Assembly (NCBI GenBank): GCA_903847605.1
Contig: CAINED010000044.1
Coordinates: forward strand, 62,001 to 126,000
Length of the DNA stretch: 64,000 bases
Origin: an uncultured Hyphomicrobiales bacterium
GTDB taxonomy: Bacteria; Pseudomonadota; Alphaproteobacteria; Rhizobiales; Beijerinckiaceae
Reading direction: 5' to 3'
How positions within the stretch are numbered: position 1 is the first letter of the stretch; the number at the start of each line of letters is the position of its first letter. A model generated the notes under the pieces. That model did not search any database, had not been told where the DNA came from, and worked only from the letters and a program-made list of their open reading frames with translations. Made by a program: the position numbers and the translations under genes. This document shows, piece by piece, positions 33,753-43,036 of the stretch.

Positions 33753-33780
33753 CGGATAACCATCAATTGGAGTAAGCGCA

Positions 33781-34833
33781 TCATCTCGTCCTGAAAATAT
33801 CCTTGAACACGCCGGACCATTTCTTCTCGTCCTCGGCGCTCAACAGTTTTGGCACGACTTTCACATTTTTCATCCCGTCGAGAGCGCCTTTCGGATTCAC
33901 TTCGACATCGGCGCGCGTCGGCAGGCGGCCGAATTTCGCCAGATGCGTCTGCGCTTCGCGGCTGATCTGGAAATTCGCCGCCAGCTTCGCCGCGTTCGGA
34001 TTAGGCGCGTTGGAAGCGATGCCGATCTGGCCGTAAAACAGCGCCACGGGATCGAGGATCCAGAAGTCCGTCGCGCCGCCCGCCATCTTCACGTTGAGCG
34101 TGAGATTGAGATAGTTGTTGATGATGACGGCATATTCGCCCGCAGCGACCGAGCGGGCGAGGGCGAGATGCCCGTCCTGCACGGCCGGCTGCAAGTTCTT
34201 CGCCATTTCAGTCAGAATTTCTCGGCCGCGCTTTTCCCCGTAGTGATCGAACATGACGGCCAGCCAGACGGTATCGGTATCGTCGATCACGCATTTGCCG
34301 CGCCAGTCCGTGCGCCTGGCCATTTCCTCGTAGCTCCTGGGCAGGTCGGCTGCGTTCACCTGCTTCGTGTTGTAGGCGGGCGTATTGTAGTTTGCGTAAA
34401 CGCCGTACCAGCGCTTGTCCGCGGCGCGCGCGCCGGCTTCGAGATTTTTCGCTTCCGGCGGTTCGTAGGCCTCGAGAAACTGCGCCGGGAATTTCTGGAC
34501 GTTGGCGGTCTGCACGACGTCCCAGCTTTTCTGCCGCGCCCGGGCCTCGACCATCACGCGGCCGAGGATGGAAGAGTCCGAGGCGCGGATCACCTGCACC
34601 TTGACGCCCGTCGCGTCGGTGAAAAGCTTCCACATGGGAAGCGCCTCGCCTTCGTTCGTCGTCGTATAGACGACAAGATTGCCTTCCTTCTGCGCGGCGG
34701 CGAGGAGCGCGTCGTCGACGAGCCAGCTCGGCTTGCCGGCCTGTGCCTGCGCCCGTCCGATGATCGCCGGGGCGAAAAGGAGCGTTCCGGCCGCGCCGGT
34801 GGTCTGCAGGAATCTGCGCCTGTGCTGGATCAT
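33781..34833 (-). CDS. ABC-type solute-binding protein, iron(III)/family 1, Tat-exported
   Basis: A 350-residue periplasmic receptor. The leader HRRRFLQTTGAAGTLLFAP is a Tat-type signal ending IIGRAQAQA. Family features are GNLVVYTTTNEGEALPMWKLFTDATGVKV and SYEEMARRTDWRGKCVIDDTD. The ATG at 34833 has GGAGG upstream. It is followed directly by the fused permease gene. Ligands in the family are Fe(III), thiamine, phosphonates or sugar acids. Sequence alone does not choose between them. Confidence 0.88.
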   Translation of the reverse strand: MIQHRRRFLQTTGAAGTLLFAPAIIGRAQAQAGKPSWLVDDALLAAAQKEGNLVVYTTTNEGEALPMWKLFTDATGVKVQVIRASDSSILGRVMVEARARQKSWDVVQTANVQKFPAQFLEAYEPPEAKNLEAGARAADKRWYGVYANYNTPAYNTKQVNAADLPRSYEEMARRTDWRGKCVIDDTDTVWLAVMFDHYGEKRGREILTEMAKNLQPAVQDGHLALARSVAAGEYAVIINNYLNLTLNVKMAGGATDFWILDPVALFYGQIGIASNAPNPNAAKLAANFQISREAQTHLAKFGRLPTRADVEVNPKGALDGMKNVKVVPKLLSAEDEKKWSGVFKDIFRTR

Positions 34834-34935
34834 GGTTCCTCCGCGCCGGTTTCCACCCTGTTTGGAGTGGTTTAGTGGGCGGGGCAACCGGACGCAAGGC
34901 GGGGAGAGCCGGGACCGGGCCCGGCTCGTCCATAG

Positions 34936-36447
34936 CTATTCCTTGAAGGCTTCCTCGCGCGTTTTGCGGAAGGATGGCAGCACGATGAGGAGCACGACGC
35001 AGGCGGTCAGCCCCAGCAGGGTCGCCGAGATCGGCCGCTGCAGGAAGATCATGGGATCGCCACGCGAGAGCACCATCGAGCGGCGAAGATTCTCTTCCAT
35101 CAGCGGGCCAAGGATGAAGCCCAGGATCATGGGCGCCGGTTCACAGCCAAAGCGAATGAGGATGTAGCCGAAGGCTGCGAACACGACCATGACAAGCAGC
35201 TGCGAAGGCTCGCTATTCGATGAATAGACGCCGATGCAGCAGAACATGATGATCGCCGGGTAGAGCAGGCGATAGGGCACCTGCAGCAGCTTCACCCACA
35301 TGCCGACAAGCGGCAGGTTGATGATGACGAGCATGGCATTGCCGATCCACATGGACGCTACGAGCCCCCAGAAAAGATCCGGGTTGCTGGTCATCACGGC
35401 GGAGCCAGGCTGAATGCCCTGGATCATCATCGCGCCCATCATGATCGCCATGATCGGATTCGACGGCAGCCCCAGTGTCAGCAGCGGGATGAAGGATGTC
35501 TGCGCCGCGGCGTTGTTGGCCGCTTCCGGTCCGGCGACGCCCTGGATGGCCCCCTTGCCGAAGGCGAAGCTTGGGTTGCGCACGACTTTTTTCTCGACCG
35601 TATAGGCCGCGAACGAGGCGAGCACCGCGCCGCCGCCGGGCAGAATGCCGAGCAGCGAGCCTAGCGCGGTTCCACGCAACGCGGACGGTATCGCTTCCTT
35701 GAATTCCGCTTTGGTCGGCCAGAGATCGCGCATGTTGGTCGATATCGGTTCTCTGTCGAGGGAGTCGCTTTCCAGATTTCGGATGATCTCGACGAGACCG
35801 AACATGCCGATGACCATCGGCAGGAAGTCGATGCCGTCCCACAGCGACGAAATCCCGAAGGTGTAGCGCGTCGCGCCGGAGTTCACGTCCGTGCCGACAA
35901 GGCCGAAGAAAAGGCCGATGATGATGACGGTGATGGCCTTCAGCACCGAGCCCTGCGCCAGAATGACGGCCGTCACCAGACCGAGCACCATCAGCGAGAA
36001 ATAATCGGGCGAGTTGAACTTCTGCGCGAAGGAGGCGAGCGGCGGCCCGAAGCCGGCGATGAAAATCGTCCCGACGCAACCGGCGAAGAACGATCCCAGC
36101 GCCGCAACCGCCAGGGCGGAGCCCGCTCGCCCGCGCCGCGCCATCTGGTAGCCGTCGATACACGTCACGACGGACGAGGATTCGCCGGGCATGTTCACGA
36201 GGATCGACGTGGTCGAGCCGCCGTATTGCGCGCCGTAATAGATGCCCGCCATCATGATGAGCGACGACAGCGGGTCGAGGCCGAAGGTGATCGGCAGCAG
36301 CATGGCGAGCGTCGGGATCGGCCCGATGCCCGGCAGAACGCCGATCAGCGTGCCGACCATGCAGCCGATCATGGCAAAGCCGACATTCTGGACCGTGCCT
36401 GCCGCGACGAAGCCCGTCAGCAGGTTCTGGAACATATTGAAGTCCAT
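34936..36447 (-). CDS. tctA: TctA-family large membrane subunit of a tripartite tricarboxylate transporter
   Basis: A 503-residue protein with 10-12 transmembrane helices. Family signatures are [42 protein letters not shown] and [16 protein letters not shown]. It forms the main translocation channel of tripartite tricarboxylate transporters, with TctB and a TctC receptor. It follows tctB with one base between stop and start. It is the only TctA in the window, while seven TctC-type receptors are present, so receptor sharing is possible. No TctC gene is directly attached. Confidence 0.93.
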   Translation of the reverse strand: MDFNMFQNLLTGFVAAGTVQNVGFAMIGCMVGTLIGVLPGIGPIPTLAMLLPITFGLDPLSSLIMMAGIYYGAQYGGSTTSILVNMPGESSSVVTCIDGYQMARRGRAGSALAVAALGSFFAGCVGTIFIAGFGPPLASFAQKFNSPDYFSLMVLGLVTAVILAQGSVLKAITVIIIGLFFGLVGTDVNSGATRYTFGISSLWDGIDFLPMVIGMFGLVEIIRNLESDSLDREPISTNMRDLWPTKAEFKEAIPSALRGTALGSLLGILPGGGAVLASFAAYTVEKKVVRNPSFAFGKGAIQGVAGPEAANNAAAQTSFIPLLTLGLPSNPIMAIMMGAMMIQGIQPGSAVMTSNPDLFWGLVASMWIGNAMLVIINLPLVGMWVKLLQVPYRLLYPAIIMFCCIGVYSSNSEPSQLLVMVVFAAFGYILIRFGCEPAPMILGFILGPLMEENLRRSMVLSRGDPMIFLQRPISATLLGLTACVVLLIVLPSFRKTREEAFKE

Positions 36448-36448
36448 G

Positions 36449-36955
36449 TTATTTCCCCCGCGCGAGGCCGAACAGCGACCAGATTTTCGATAGGAATCCC
36501 GACATGTAGTCGGAGGTGTAGGTCGGCATCGCCTGGCCGAGCACGACCACCAAGACGAAGACCGAAGCGAGCGCCATCGCGACCGCGAGGATGAGCATCT
36601 GCTTCTGGTTCGTGTCGCTGCGCGCCTGGGTGGAAATCGCCGTAAGAAGGATCAGCGCCAGTTCGAGGCGGATGGTTTCGATCAGATAGCCAAAGGCCAG
36701 CACACCGGCGAAGACGCACAGGATAGGACGCAAGGGTATGCGATCTATCGGGTCGCCCTGCAAGACCGCAGCGCGCACAAGGCAGATCAGCCCCATCACG
36801 ATGATGATGGAACTCAGCCATATCGGGAAATAGCCGGGCCCCATGGCGCGGGCCGAGCCGTAGGTGAGGTCTTTGCCGAACCAGATACCGACACTGCCTA
36901 TGAAGATGAAGAGGAGTCCGGCTCCCATATCCTGCGGACTCTTGACGCGATTCAT
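36449..36955 (-). CDS. tctB: TctB-family small membrane subunit
   Basis: A 168-residue protein with four predicted helices. The N-terminal part (DMGAGLLFIFIGSVGIWFGKDL) and the ARAMGPGYFPIWLSSIIIVMGL segment are typical of TctB. The ATG at 36955 has GGGAGAC upstream; a short extension to 36982 has no support. It is followed by tctA, forming the membrane half of a tripartite tricarboxylate transporter. Confidence 0.88.
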   Translation of the reverse strand: MNRVKSPQDMGAGLLFIFIGSVGIWFGKDLTYGSARAMGPGYFPIWLSSIIIVMGLICLVRAAVLQGDPIDRIPLRPILCVFAGVLAFGYLIETIRLELALILLTAISTQARSDTNQKQMLILAVAMALASVFVLVVVLGQAMPTYTSDYMSGFLSKIWSLFGLARGK

Positions 36956-37091
36956 GGATGTCTCCCAGAGAGGATGGCGCATAGGCGTGCAGGCGCTTTG
37001 GCAGCGCGTGAACGCCGGGGCAGTGGCCTCCGTCGGAGGAGGCGGCCTTGCGATGATTTTCGGAAATGCCGGCTGTCCGGCGCGGAGGCTC

Positions 37092-37427
37092 TTACGCTGC
37101 CTTCGGGGGACCGCGCGCGAATTGGACCTGCGTCAGCGCCGAATGCGGCGCATGCTGCCTGGTGGTGAATCCGAGCGGGCCGAGCGACCGCAGCGACAGG
37201 CAACAATCGACCGGCGTCAGTGCGAACGCGCCAGCGCCTTCGACACCGGGCGCGCCCGGCAGTTCGTCGGCGACCACATCGGGCAGGCCGAAGGCGATCT
37301 GAGTCTGGGGGATGGACTGTTCGCTGTCCTGCGCCAGCGCGAAAGGCGTGACGATCAGTAGGGTGGACAGCATGAGGACGGCCGAAAAGGCCAGTCTCCG
37401 CATGATCCGTCCGGCTTGCCTGCCCAT
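37092..37427 (-). CDS. small exported protein of unknown function
   Basis: A predicted 111-residue protein. After a short basic start comes a signal peptide (RRLAFSAVLMLSTLLIVTPF, cleaved after ALAQ). The mature region has a central PVDCCLSLRSLGPLGF with a vicinal Cys pair. No family is recognised. The start at 37427 is chosen for GAGG upstream; an ATG at 37403 would still give the whole signal peptide. It is divergent from the phosphoesterase-like/radical SAM gene, across a 250-bp intergenic region. Confidence 0.45.
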   Translation of the reverse strand: MGRQAGRIMRRLAFSAVLMLSTLLIVTPFALAQDSEQSIPQTQIAFGLPDVVADELPGAPGVEGAGAFALTPVDCCLSLRSLGPLGFTTRQHAPHSALTQVQFARGPPKAA

Positions 37428-37677
37428 CAACGACGCCTCGCCCCCGGCGATGGCATTTCGACAATGCGCATCCGCTCCCGCAATTGCAGCCTTACATGAT
37501 CGCGATTTCAATGGCCAGCGCCAGCGCTGGTGCGTGAGGCGGAGTTCGCCGGGGCGCTTCGAACGAGAATGCCGTCAGGCGCGCCGGAATTTCCTACCGC
37601 TTCGGCGGCTGAGCTTGTGACGCATTCGTGACTTCTGGCCTGTTTCCAGTTGATCGATCGCGCGCTACCTAGTGTGC

Positions 37678-39489
37678 ATGAATTCGCCTGTTACCATTGA
37701 CGGTCCGCTACTCGTTTTCGGCGGCGTCTATTCCAACCTCCATGCATTGCGGGCGCTCTTCGCCGAGGCCGAGCGGCGCGGCATCGCGCCGGCGAACATG
37801 ATCTGCACCGGCGACATCGCCGCCTATGGCGCGGATGCGAAGCCCTGTCTCGATCTCATCCGCGAGGCCGGGATCGCCTGCATATCCGGCAATTGCGAGG
37901 AACAGTTCGCGCTTGCCGCCGCCGATTGCGGCTGCGGTTATGCGCCCGGCAGCGCCTGCGATCTTCTGGCGGTGAAATGGTTCGCCCACGCCTCCGCACA
38001 ATTCGACGACGACGACCGCCGCTGGATGGCGGACCTGCCGCAGCGGCTCGATCTCCTTGTCGGCGGCTTGAAGCTGACAGCGATCCACGGCGCTCTCAAC
38101 GCCATCAACCGCTTCGTCTTTCCCTCGACGCAATGGCGCGTGAAACAGCACGACATCGACGCCGCGGGCTGCGACGGCATTCTGGCCAGCCACAGCGGCA
38201 TTCCCTTCTCGCAGGTGCGCGAGGGAAAACTCTGGCACAATTCCGGCGCGCTCGGCATGCCCGCCAACGATGGCACGCCGCGCGTCTGGTTTTCGGTGAT
38301 CGCGCCGGGACGCGAAGATCGCCGGCTCGATATCGAACACGTCGCGCTCGCTTACGACGCGGACGGCGCATCGCGCGCCATGTACGCAGCCGGTCTGCCC
38401 GAAGGCTATGCGCAGGCGCTGACGAGCGGCCTCTGGCCAAGCTGCGATTCCATGCCGCCGGAAGAAGTGAAGGCGACAGGCAAGGCGCTGGCGCCCGGAC
38501 GATTGCGCTGGCGCGCGGATGGCTTGCAGGAAGCGCAATGGCCTGCGGCAACGCAAAAGCCTGCTGCGCCCGCCGCCAAATTCTCCGATCCGCTGATCAC
38601 TGAGGCTGGCGAGCCGCGGGCCAGCGTCGCGCTTGAGATGCTGGAAACGCTCTGGATCAACACGGGCACGCTCTGCAATCTCGCCTGCGCCTCCTGCTAT
38701 ATCGAGTCGACGCCACGCAACGACCGTCTCGTCTATATTTCCGCGCAGGAAGTTGCCGCCTATCTCGACGAGATCGAGCAAGATCGTCTCGGCACGACAA
38801 CGATCGGCTTTACCGGCGGCGAGCCCTTTCTCAATCCCGATATGACCGCCATGATGGAAGGCGCGCTGTCGCGCGGCTTCGAAGTCATCGTACTGACCAA
38901 TGCCATGAAGCCGATGCGCCGCTTCGAGCGCAGGCTGATCGCGTTGAACGAGAAGTATCGCGAGCGCCTCACGATGCGCGTCTCGCTCGATCACTATACG
39001 CAGGATCTGCACGAACTCGAACGCGGCCAGCGCACGTGGCAGCCGGCCATCGACGGATTGAAATGGCTGGCGCACAACGACTTTCGCATTCATGTCGCGG
39101 GCCGCGCCTATTCCGGCGAAGCCGAGGGTATCGTGCGCGCCGGTTATGGCAAGCTGCTCTCGGGCCTTGGCGTGAAACTCGATGCGCGAGATCCCGGCGA
39201 ACTCGTGCTGTTTCCCGAGATGGATACATCCAGGGACGTGCCCGAGATCACGACATCCTGCTGGGGCATTCTGGACAAGTCGCCGTCCGAGGTTATGTGT
39301 TCGAATTCGCGCATGATCGTGAAACGCAAGGGCGCCGGACGTCCCGCGGTCGTCGCCTGCACCCTGCTGCCCTACGATGCGGCATTTGAACTGGGGGCCA
39401 CGCTGACGGATGCGCGAAAGTCCGTGCCGCTCAACCATCCCTATTGCGCGCAGTTTTGCGTGCTTGGCGGCGCGGCCTGCAAAAGGTGA
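37678..39489 (+). CDS. phosphoesterase-like/radical SAM fusion protein
   Basis: A 603-residue two-domain protein. Residues 10-280 follow the calcineurin-like phosphoesterase plan (FGGVYSNLHAL, CTGDIAAYG, ISGNCEEQ, AIHGAL, SHSGIPF, NSGALGMPANDGTP). Several classical metal ligands are replaced: Asp-x-His by Gly-x-Tyr, GNH by GNC, GHxH by SHSG. Residues 325-600 form a radical SAM domain with Cys333, Cys337 and Cys340 (CNLACASC) and GFTGGEP. An extra C-terminal cysteine set includes TSCWG, MCSNS, ACTLLP and CAQFCVLGGAAC, as in SPASM-like auxiliary Fe-S sites. The likely chemistry is radical modification of an unknown substrate. ATG 37678 is preferred over GTG 37672. No ribosome site is evident. 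Confidence 0.85.
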   Translation: MNSPVTIDGPLLVFGGVYSNLHALRALFAEAERRGIAPANMICTGDIAAYGADAKPCLDLIREAGIACISGNCEEQFALAAADCGCGYAPGSACDLLAVKWFAHASAQFDDDDRRWMADLPQRLDLLVGGLKLTAIHGALNAINRFVFPSTQWRVKQHDIDAAGCDGILASHSGIPFSQVREGKLWHNSGALGMPANDGTPRVWFSVIAPGREDRRLDIEHVALAYDADGASRAMYAAGLPEGYAQALTSGLWPSCDSMPPEEVKATGKALAPGRLRWRADGLQEAQWPAATQKPAAPAAKFSDPLITEAGEPRASVALEMLETLWINTGTLCNLACASCYIESTPRNDRLVYISAQEVAAYLDEIEQDRLGTTTIGFTGGEPFLNPDMTAMMEGALSRGFEVIVLTNAMKPMRRFERRLIALNEKYRERLTMRVSLDHYTQDLHELERGQRTWQPAIDGLKWLAHNDFRIHVAGRAYSGEAEGIVRAGYGKLLSGLGVKLDARDPGELVLFPEMDTSRDVPEITTSCWGILDKSPSEVMCSNSRMIVKRKGAGRPAVVACTLLPYDAAFELGATLTDARKSVPLNHPYCAQFCVLGGAACKR

Positions 39490-39642
39490 CACGGCTCCCG
39501 CCTGCGCCGCCTTCGCGTCGGAGCTGAAGCGAGCATGAGTTATTCTCATGCGTCGCCTCAGAACAAATCGTTTGCGTGGTGGGCCTGAAATCGCGACCTT
39601 GCGCACGCTCCGGCCATAGCGCCGCGCGGGAGGGTTTGCGCC

Positions 39643-40905
39643 ATGCTCGATTCTGACTCCGTTGCAACACCGATCGAACTCGATCCACGCATTGCCGATT
39701 TCGCAATGGGCGATTTTTCCGCCTCCGAATATGTGGCGCGCGCCCGGGCGCTCGTGCCGGTGCTTCGCGAGCGGGCGCAGGAGCAATGGGGCGTCAACCG
39801 GCTCATGGACAAGACCGCGGCGTTGATGCACGAGGCCGGCATCTTCCGCATGCTGCAGCCCAAACGCTTCGGCGGCGGCGAGACGAGCCCCATCGAATGG
39901 CTGGAGACGATCTCGACTCTCGCCGAAGGCGATCCCTCCGTCGCCTGGACGACGGGCGTTCTTGGCATCCATTCCTTCCATCTCGCGCATTTCTGCGAAG
40001 AGGCGCAGCAGGATGTGTGGGGCGCGAACGAACATGCTCTGCTCTCTTCGCCCTACGCGCCCAATCCCGTGCAGAAAGTCGATGGCGGCTTTCTCGTTTC
40101 GGGCGTTTGGAAGTTTGCGACCGGCGTTCACCACTGCGCCTATGCCGTGATCGGCGGCGCGGTCTATGACCGCGAATTGCAGCCGGGCGACGACCGCATG
40201 CGCACCGGCGACTTCCGGGCCTTCCTCGTCGCGCGCGACCAGTTCACGATAGGCGAGAACTGGGATGTCTCGGGCATGCGCGGCACCGGCAGCCATGACA
40301 TCATCGTCGACAATGTCTTCGTGCCGGAGCATCGCACACTCGCCTTCCGTCATGTCACCATGGGCACGACGCCGGGCAGGCTCGTCAATCCCGGCATTCT
40401 CTATCAGTTGCCGTTCTGGCAGGTGCTCGGACGTATCACGACATCGCCCGTGCCTCTTGGTGCGCTGAAGTCGATGGCCGACCAGTTCTGCGAACGCGCA
40501 CGCGCGCGCGTAAATCTTCGCGGCCAGCGCACGGCCGAGGATCCCGTCGCCACACTCGCCGTCGCCAACGCCTATGCGGCGATCGACGAGATCAAGGGCA
40601 ATTGCTACCGCAATCTCGGCCGCCTGATGAAAGCCGTTGCGGCAGGCGGAACGCTGCCCCTGACCGAACGCATGATGTTCCGCTATCAGACGAGTTCCGC
40701 AACGTATCGCGTTGCAGAACTTGCGCTTGCCTTGTTCAAGGCCTGCGGCGCATCGGGCATCTACAGCGATCAGCCCTACGGGCGCCTGCTGAACGACATC
40801 GTCGCCGTGACAGGCCATGCCTCGAACCAGCACCAGGGCAATGCCAACGCCCTGGCGGGCGTTCTCATGGGCCTGCCGGTAGAGCAGGTCGATCCGCGCG
40901 CGTGA
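39643..40905 (+). CDS. group D flavin monooxygenase (acyl-CoA dehydrogenase fold, HpaB-C2/HsaA-like)
   Basis: A 420-residue protein of the acyl-CoA dehydrogenase fold. The N-terminal helical part (LMHEAGIFRMLQPKRFGGGE), the middle beta domain (SGVWKFATGVHHCAYAVIGG, WDVSGMRGTGSHDIIVDNVFVP) and the C-terminal helical bundle fit oxygenase subunits such as p-hydroxyphenylacetate hydroxylase C2 and HsaA. These accept reduced flavin from a separate reductase. The usual catalytic Glu of dehydrogenases is not evident. No flavin reductase gene is adjacent. A LysR regulator follows on the same strand. GGGAGG precedes the ATG. Confidence 0.8.
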   Translation: MLDSDSVATPIELDPRIADFAMGDFSASEYVARARALVPVLRERAQEQWGVNRLMDKTAALMHEAGIFRMLQPKRFGGGETSPIEWLETISTLAEGDPSVAWTTGVLGIHSFHLAHFCEEAQQDVWGANEHALLSSPYAPNPVQKVDGGFLVSGVWKFATGVHHCAYAVIGGAVYDRELQPGDDRMRTGDFRAFLVARDQFTIGENWDVSGMRGTGSHDIIVDNVFVPEHRTLAFRHVTMGTTPGRLVNPGILYQLPFWQVLGRITTSPVPLGALKSMADQFCERARARVNLRGQRTAEDPVATLAVANAYAAIDEIKGNCYRNLGRLMKAVAAGGTLPLTERMMFRYQTSSATYRVAELALALFKACGASGIYSDQPYGRLLNDIVAVTGHASNQHQGNANALAGVLMGLPVEQVDPRA

Positions 40906-40980
40906 GCAAAAGTCATGCGGGCTGACGGCGGCCGGGATTGCAGCTAGACTGCCGCCCGTCCTTTGCCGCCGAGCCGCGCC

Positions 40981-41883
40981 ATGCCCATTGCCCCGTCCGA
41001 ACGCGCACTTCTGCCGCCCATGGGCGCGCTGCGCGCTTTCGAGGCCGCCGCACGGCTGGAAAGTTTTACGCTAGCCGCCTCGGAACTGAACGTCACGCAG
41101 GGCGCCATAAGCCGTCAGATCCGGCTGCTCGAGGATACCCTCGAACTCGAACTCTTCGAGCGCGGCCACCAGCGCGTGACTCTGACGGAGGCCGGACGCT
41201 TCTATGCGCAGCGCGTCAGCGAGAGCCTCGATTATCTGAAGTCGGCGGCCTCGCGTACGCTGGCGCTGAAGGAGCCGGGCGCGCAACTGCATGTCGGAAT
41301 TGTTCCGACATTCGGCTCGCGCTGGATCATTCCGCGGCTGAGCACGTTCATCGAGAAGCATCCGCGCCTGCAACTGCGGCTTTCGGCCATCGACGGCGAT
41401 CCGAAATTCGCGCTCGACGAATATGATGCGGCGCTGGTCGTGGGCCGCGGCGACTGGCCCGATGCGATTTTCCATCGCCTCGAGAGCGAGGAACTGGTTG
41501 CCGTGGCTGCGCCGCGCTGGTTACGCAGATTCAGAGTGAAAACGCCCGCCGATCTGATCGGGCCGCCGCTGCTCGTGCATACGGCGCGGCCGAATCTGTG
41601 GTCGCGCTGGTTTGCGCTCAATGGCGTCGACGCCGGCGCGATGACCTCGTCGACGCTGCTCCTCGAACAGATCAACATGACCATCGATGCGGCCGTCGCA
41701 GAACTGGGCGCCGCCATATTGCCGCGCGCCCTGATCCTGCGGGAATTGCAGGCCCGCGATCTCAGTGTCGTGCGAGGCCATTCGCTTTACGTGAACGAAG
41801 GCTTCCACTTCGTCTATGCGCGACACAGGAAATCACATGCGCCTCTCGTCGCTTTTCGCGACTGGCTGCTGGGGCAGAGATAA
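40981..41883 (+). CDS. LysR-family transcriptional regulator, GcvA-like
   Basis: A 300-residue regulator. The winged helix-turn-helix (LRAFEAAARLESFTLAASELNVTQGAISRQIRLLE, then FERGHQRVTLTEAG) occupies residues 12-75. The effector-binding domain follows (LHVGIVPTFGSRWIIPRLSTF...). The pattern of TQGAISRQIR and the 'P..F...W' region matches the GcvA subgroup. It lies 75 bp downstream of the flavin monooxygenase gene in the same direction and may regulate it or the upstream fusion gene. ATG 40981 is used; its ribosome site is weak. Confidence 0.85.
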   Translation: MPIAPSERALLPPMGALRAFEAAARLESFTLAASELNVTQGAISRQIRLLEDTLELELFERGHQRVTLTEAGRFYAQRVSESLDYLKSAASRTLALKEPGAQLHVGIVPTFGSRWIIPRLSTFIEKHPRLQLRLSAIDGDPKFALDEYDAALVVGRGDWPDAIFHRLESEELVAVAAPRWLRRFRVKTPADLIGPPLLVHTARPNLWSRWFALNGVDAGAMTSSTLLLEQINMTIDAAVAELGAAILPRALILRELQARDLSVVRGHSLYVNEGFHFVYARHRKSHAPLVAFRDWLLGQR

Positions 41884-41904
41884 CCGCAATTCGCTAGGTT
41901 CGCA

Positions 41905-42402
41905 TCAAGGCGTTGGTGGCGGGTCCCCTGCGGATGGGCGCATGGAGCGATTGGCCGCGAATCCCGCTGCGAAGGCGCAGGCGATGCCGGCAACATCCGG
42001 CAGCCATGCATTGAGGAGCACCTTGAAATAGCTATCGTAGCGCTCCGGCCCGAATATGTTCCAGGCAAATCTTGTGACATAGAGCCCGGCAATCCAGCCG
42101 GCGATCGCCGATCCGAAGATGGCGAAGTAGCGCCTGTCGCGCCGGCCCTGTGCTGGCGTCGCGGTACCTGTCTCACGCCGCCGATTTGCGAGTTTCGTAA
42201 AAACAATGACGGCTACGACGATAGCGACGGGCAAAGCGATGGCAGGGGCGATAAAAAAGCCGAGGGCCATGGTTCCCCCGCCGTCGCGGTCCCTGATTCC
42301 GGCAAAGCCCCAATAGGCGACGACGCCCAGAACGATCGCAAACCACATCGCGATTGCCGAAGCGATAAAGGCCACAAGAGACCAGAGAAAGACGGCGAAC
42401 AA
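41905..42402 (-). CDS. membrane protein of unknown function
   Basis: A 165-residue protein with four predicted transmembrane helices, at about residues 3-30, 48-70, 92-112 and 130-150. A basic loop (NRRRETGTATPAQGRRDRR) probably faces the cytoplasm. The TTG start at 42402 is supported by GGGAGAG 6 nt upstream; no ATG lies before the first helix. I recognise no family. It converges on the LysR gene. Confidence 0.55.
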   Translation of the reverse strand: MFAVFLWSLVAFIASAIAMWFAIVLGVVAYWGFAGIRDRDGGGTMALGFFIAPAIALPVAIVVAVIVFTKLANRRRETGTATPAQGRRDRRYFAIFGSAIAGWIAGLYVTRFAWNIFGPERYDSYFKVLLNAWLPDVAGIACAFAAGFAANRSMRPSAGDPPPTP

Positions 42403-42477
42403 CGATTCTCTCCCGATAATGACACCGTGCGGGCGAGAGTTTATGAGGTCGTGCCGCCATTCTCAACGGGGAGCGCC

Positions 42478-42825
42478 ATGGCCGTCACCATCTATGGAAT
42501 CAAGAACTGCGATACGATGAAGAAGGCGCGGGCCTGGCTCGACGAACGCAAGATCGCTTATTCGTTTCACGACTATAAGGCGTCAGGCATCGACAGGACG
42601 ACGCTTCAGGGATGGGCGAGGAAGGCCGGATGGGAAAAGCTGCTCAATCGCGCAGGCACGACTTTCAGGAAACTGCCCGATGCCGACAAGGCCAATATCG
42701 ACGAAGCCAGCGCGATTGACCTGATGTTGGCGCAGCCCTCGATGATCAAGCGGCCTGTCACTGTAGTCGGCGAGAAACTGCATGTTGGCTTTCATTCCGA
42801 CGACTTTGCCCGATTGTTCGGGTGA
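42478..42825 (+). CDS. ArsC/Spx-fold protein, YffB-like
   Basis: A 115-residue thioredoxin-fold protein. The N-terminal IYGIKNCDTMKKARAWL has the single-Cys motif of the YffB subgroup of the arsenate reductase/Spx family. It lacks a second resolving Cys nearby, so glutathione would be the likely partner. The later KRPVTVVGEKLHVGF matches the family's C-terminal 'RP' segment. YffB has not been shown to reduce arsenate. GGGGAG precedes the ATG. Confidence 0.85.
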   Translation: MAVTIYGIKNCDTMKKARAWLDERKIAYSFHDYKASGIDRTTLQGWARKAGWEKLLNRAGTTFRKLPDADKANIDEASAIDLMLAQPSMIKRPVTVVGEKLHVGFHSDDFARLFG

Positions 42826-43036
42826 TCGGTCCACGAGCAAATAATTACAGATGTGTTGGTAGCGCACCTTATAATCGCGCAATTCATACCCATATCGAGG
42901 CACAATTGGCGTTGAGTCCATCATTCACGGGCGTCATATCTGAGGCTGCTCTGTCCTCGCAGCACACCTGCACAAGCAAGATCCGTGGCCGTGTCGAAGC
43001 GGTTGCGTATCCCGCAATCAAACGAAACCGACATCA

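Noticed and set aside
37092-37427. Small Cys-containing protein next to the radical SAM gene as a possible modified-peptide precursor
   Set aside because: It is on the opposite strand, has a Sec-type signal peptide and no leader/core pattern; a precursor role is not supported.
39533-39551. 7-bp inverted repeat GCATGAG/CTCATGC upstream of the flavin monooxygenase
   Set aside because: Could be an operator, but is short and has no second copy nearby; not enough to call a site.
37708-40833. A minus-strand open frame of more than 1000 codons
   Set aside because: It is antisense to the radical SAM fusion and the flavin monooxygenase, both of which have intact motifs. Its translation is Arg/His/Gly-rich without any domain, as expected of the antisense frame in GC-rich coding DNA.
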